From Deltaproteobacteria bacterium (GTDB taxonomy: Bacteria > Desulfobacterota > Syntrophia > Syntrophales > UBA2210), in NCBI GenBank assembly GCA_016934695.1, contig JAFGSH010000066.1, positions 1-7,500 on the forward strand: 7,500 nt of DNA, written 5' to 3'. Made by a program: the position numbers and the translations under genes. Shown here in pieces: positions 6,181-7,500 of the stretch (position 1 is the stretch's first letter; each line of letters starts with the position of its first letter). The notes under the pieces are model-generated. The model was not told the origin of the DNA. It saw only the letters and a list, made by a program, of their open reading frames with translations, and did not search any database.

Positions 6181-6809
6181 TGTCGGGGAGAGATATTGCC
6201 ATCGCGGCTGTTCTTGCCGTCTTGATTCACTGCGGCGTGGCACTGGTTCCCACGCCGGCACCCCGTCCGCCTTCCCCTCCTCGGGATAGGGCCCTGGCGA
6301 TATCAGTCATGCCCGCATATCAAGGAACCCCGCCGGTATCCGAGATTGCGGTGCGTAACGCGGCGGAAGAGGCAGGGGAGAAGGACGAACGGGAGGAGAC
6401 GACGCCGACAGAAGAGGGAGTGAAAAGGGACGATCTCCCCTCGGAGGGTATGCCCGCGGGGATGTCCGCAATCCCGCCCCCTCTCCGGGCGAAGCCGGAT
6501 GCGGGAAAACAGACCGAAAAAATAGTGACAGAACCCCCCATCCCCTGTTATAAAAGCAACACCTCTCCGCACTACCCGGAGATTGCACGCAGGAGGGGGT
6601 ATGAGGGAGAGGTCCTCCTCTCCGTGATGGTATTGGTTGACGGTACGGTGGGGGAGGTGAGGGTGAAAAAGCCCTCGGGTCATCCGATTCTGGATCGGGC
6701 CGCTGTGAGGGCGGTTACCGCATGGGAGTTTGAACCCGCGCGGCGGATGGGGATTCCTGTCCCCCTCTCGGTGGATATTCCTGTGCGATTTGTGTTGAGA
6801 GGCCCGTAG
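6177..6809 (+). CDS. tonB: TonB, energy transducer for outer-membrane transport
   Basis: TonB spans the periplasm and pulls on the plug of TonB-dependent outer-membrane receptors. The 210-residue protein has an N-terminal membrane anchor at about 7-23 with His18, which matches the functionally essential His20 of E. coli TonB. Next come a short proline-rich stretch (PTPAPRPPSPP at 25-35), a charged linker to about residue 125, and a C-terminal TonB domain from about 130. That domain shows YPEIARRRGYEGEV, VDGTVGEVRV and a WEFEPAR segment, close to the family pattern YPxxAxxxGxxGxV...WxFxPA. The ATG overlaps the exbD stop as ATGA, so translation is coupled. The linker has few Pro-Glu or Pro-Lys repeats and is short compared with E. 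coli TonB. The linked receptor is not in the window; cobalamin receptor service is inferred from context. Confidence 0.93.
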   Translation: MMSGRDIAIAAVLAVLIHCGVALVPTPAPRPPSPPRDRALAISVMPAYQGTPPVSEIAVRNAAEEAGEKDEREETTPTEEGVKRDDLPSEGMPAGMSAIPPPLRAKPDAGKQTEKIVTEPPIPCYKSNTSPHYPEIARRRGYEGEVLLSVMVLVDGTVGEVRVKKPSGHPILDRAAVRAVTAWEFEPARRMGIPVPLSVDIPVRFVLRGP

Positions 6810-6834
6810 CTTTTTTGAAAGGGAATTCTTGCCC

Positions 6835-7500
6835 ATGAAAGGAACCATCGTCAAAGGTCTTTCGCTGCTGCTTGCAGGCATGCTCTTTCTCGCAACGGTG
6901 GAGGCGTATGGCGCATCTTCAACGGCTCACTACCTTCAGGGGAACAGCTACTTCACCAAGAAAAAATATGACAGGGCGATAGAAAAATATGAGAAGGCAA
7001 TCGAAGTCAATCCCCAGGTTGCCGATTACTATTATAAACTGGCGGAGACATACAGACTGAAAGAATCGGGGGATGAGGCTATCGCCTGTTACAGAGAAGC
7101 AATCGAGATCGACCCGCAGTACTATGAGGCATATGCGGGTCTTGGCGAGATATTCTTCCAGAAGGGGGAATGCGGGGAAGCCGTACAGTATTACAAGAAA
7201 GCCATCGAAACGTGTCCCACCGACAGCAAGGATCAGTTTTTCTTCGGCAGGATATGTGATATACAAGGGGACACGGACGGGGCCATCAAAGAGTATGAAA
7301 AGGCCATAGATATACGCTCGGGGTATTTTGATGCACTTGCCAACCTCGCCGTCTGTTATGCCAAGAAGGCGAATTACAAGAAGGCCGTCCTTTATTATGT
7401 GAAGGCGCGGAAGATACGGCCGTATGACGAAAAGATTGTCGTGGGCCTGGGGATAGCGTACACCAACCTTAAGGAATTCGCCAAAGCGCGTGATATCCTC
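6835..7500 (+). CDS. Exported tetratricopeptide-repeat protein, C-terminus beyond the window
   Basis: From ATG 6835 the frame stays open to the window edge, giving 222 residues and no stop. AAAGGGA at 6818-6824 is a suitable ribosome binding site. An apparent Sec signal peptide covers about residues 1-24 (two lysines, a hydrophobic core, possible cleavage after VEA). After it come about six consecutive TPR units of 34 residues: starting near AHYLQGNSYF, DYYYKLAETY, AYAGLGEIFF, QFFFGRICDI, ALANLAVCYA and VVGLGIAYTN. Most end in the A-[IV]-x-x-[YC]-x-x-A-[IR]-x-[ILT] helix and a proline turn. The repeat fold serves protein-protein contacts, probably in the periplasm. TPR proteins are known beside some exbB-exbD-tonB clusters, for example in Vibrio TonB2 loci, so a role in the TonB system is plausible but unproven. 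The gene is visibly richer in A (AAA, AAG, TAT codons) than those upstream. Confidence 0.86.
   Translation, partial: MKGTIVKGLSLLLAGMLFLATVEAYGASSTAHYLQGNSYFTKKKYDRAIEKYEKAIEVNPQVADYYYKLAETYRLKESGDEAIACYREAIEIDPQYYEAYAGLGEIFFQKGECGEAVQYYKKAIETCPTDSKDQFFFGRICDIQGDTDGAIKEYEKAIDIRSGYFDALANLAVCYAKKANYKKAVLYYVKARKIRPYDEKIVVGLGIAYTNLKEFAKARDIL

Noticed and set aside
6801..6824. T-run at 6811-6816 as a terminator after tonB
   Set aside because: No G+C-rich inverted repeat precedes the T-run, and the next gene starts within 25 bases with its own ribosome binding site.

Overview
The window reads as one co-directional, tightly packed gene cluster on the + strand for taking up corrinoids and finishing them into cobalamin. 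The TonB/ExbB/ExbD genes imply an outer membrane, so the host is Gram-negative. The DNA is G+C-rich and uses many AGG, CGG and ATA codons. That style, and single-copy cobU-cobT-cobS-cobC salvage genes next to BtuCDF-type transport, would suit an anaerobic bacterium of the former Deltaproteobacteria (Desulfobacterota-like). The taxonomic guess is weak and comes from style only.

Layout: bases 1-35 are the last codons of a FecCD/BtuC-type permease. Its stop is interleaved with the start of a BtuD-type ABC ATPase (to 868). Next comes a small cysteine-rich protein of 80 residues with a zinc-ribbon-like C-terminus (879-1121), which overlaps the start of cobU by ATGA. Then follow cobU (1118-1633), cobT (1655-2713), cobS (2745-3482), a histidine phosphatase that is CobC by context (3511-4128), a BtuF-type periplasmic binding protein (4135-5049), exbB (5065-5718), exbD (5731-6180), tonB (6177-6809) and an exported TPR protein that runs off the right edge (6835-7500).

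How they fit together (inference from families and context): TonB-ExbB-ExbD would energise an outer-membrane corrinoid receptor, which is not in the window. BtuF would capture the corrinoid in the periplasm and BtuCD would import it. CobU would convert adenosylcobinamide to its GDP-activated form, CobT would make alpha-ribazole phosphate from the lower base, CobS would join the two at the membrane, and CobC would remove the phosphate. Uptake and nucleotide-loop assembly are thus encoded as one apparent transcription unit. Gaps are at most about 31 bases, and I see no terminator, internal promoter or riboswitch; any cobalamin riboswitch would lie upstream of base 1.

The two least routine items are the small Cys-rich protein translationally coupled to cobU, which I cannot assign to a known cobalamin function, and the TPR lipid-free exported protein downstream of tonB, whose base composition is visibly more A-rich than its neighbours. 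I saw no mobile element, CRISPR array, tRNA or rRNA, and no stretch of 300 bases without a gene.
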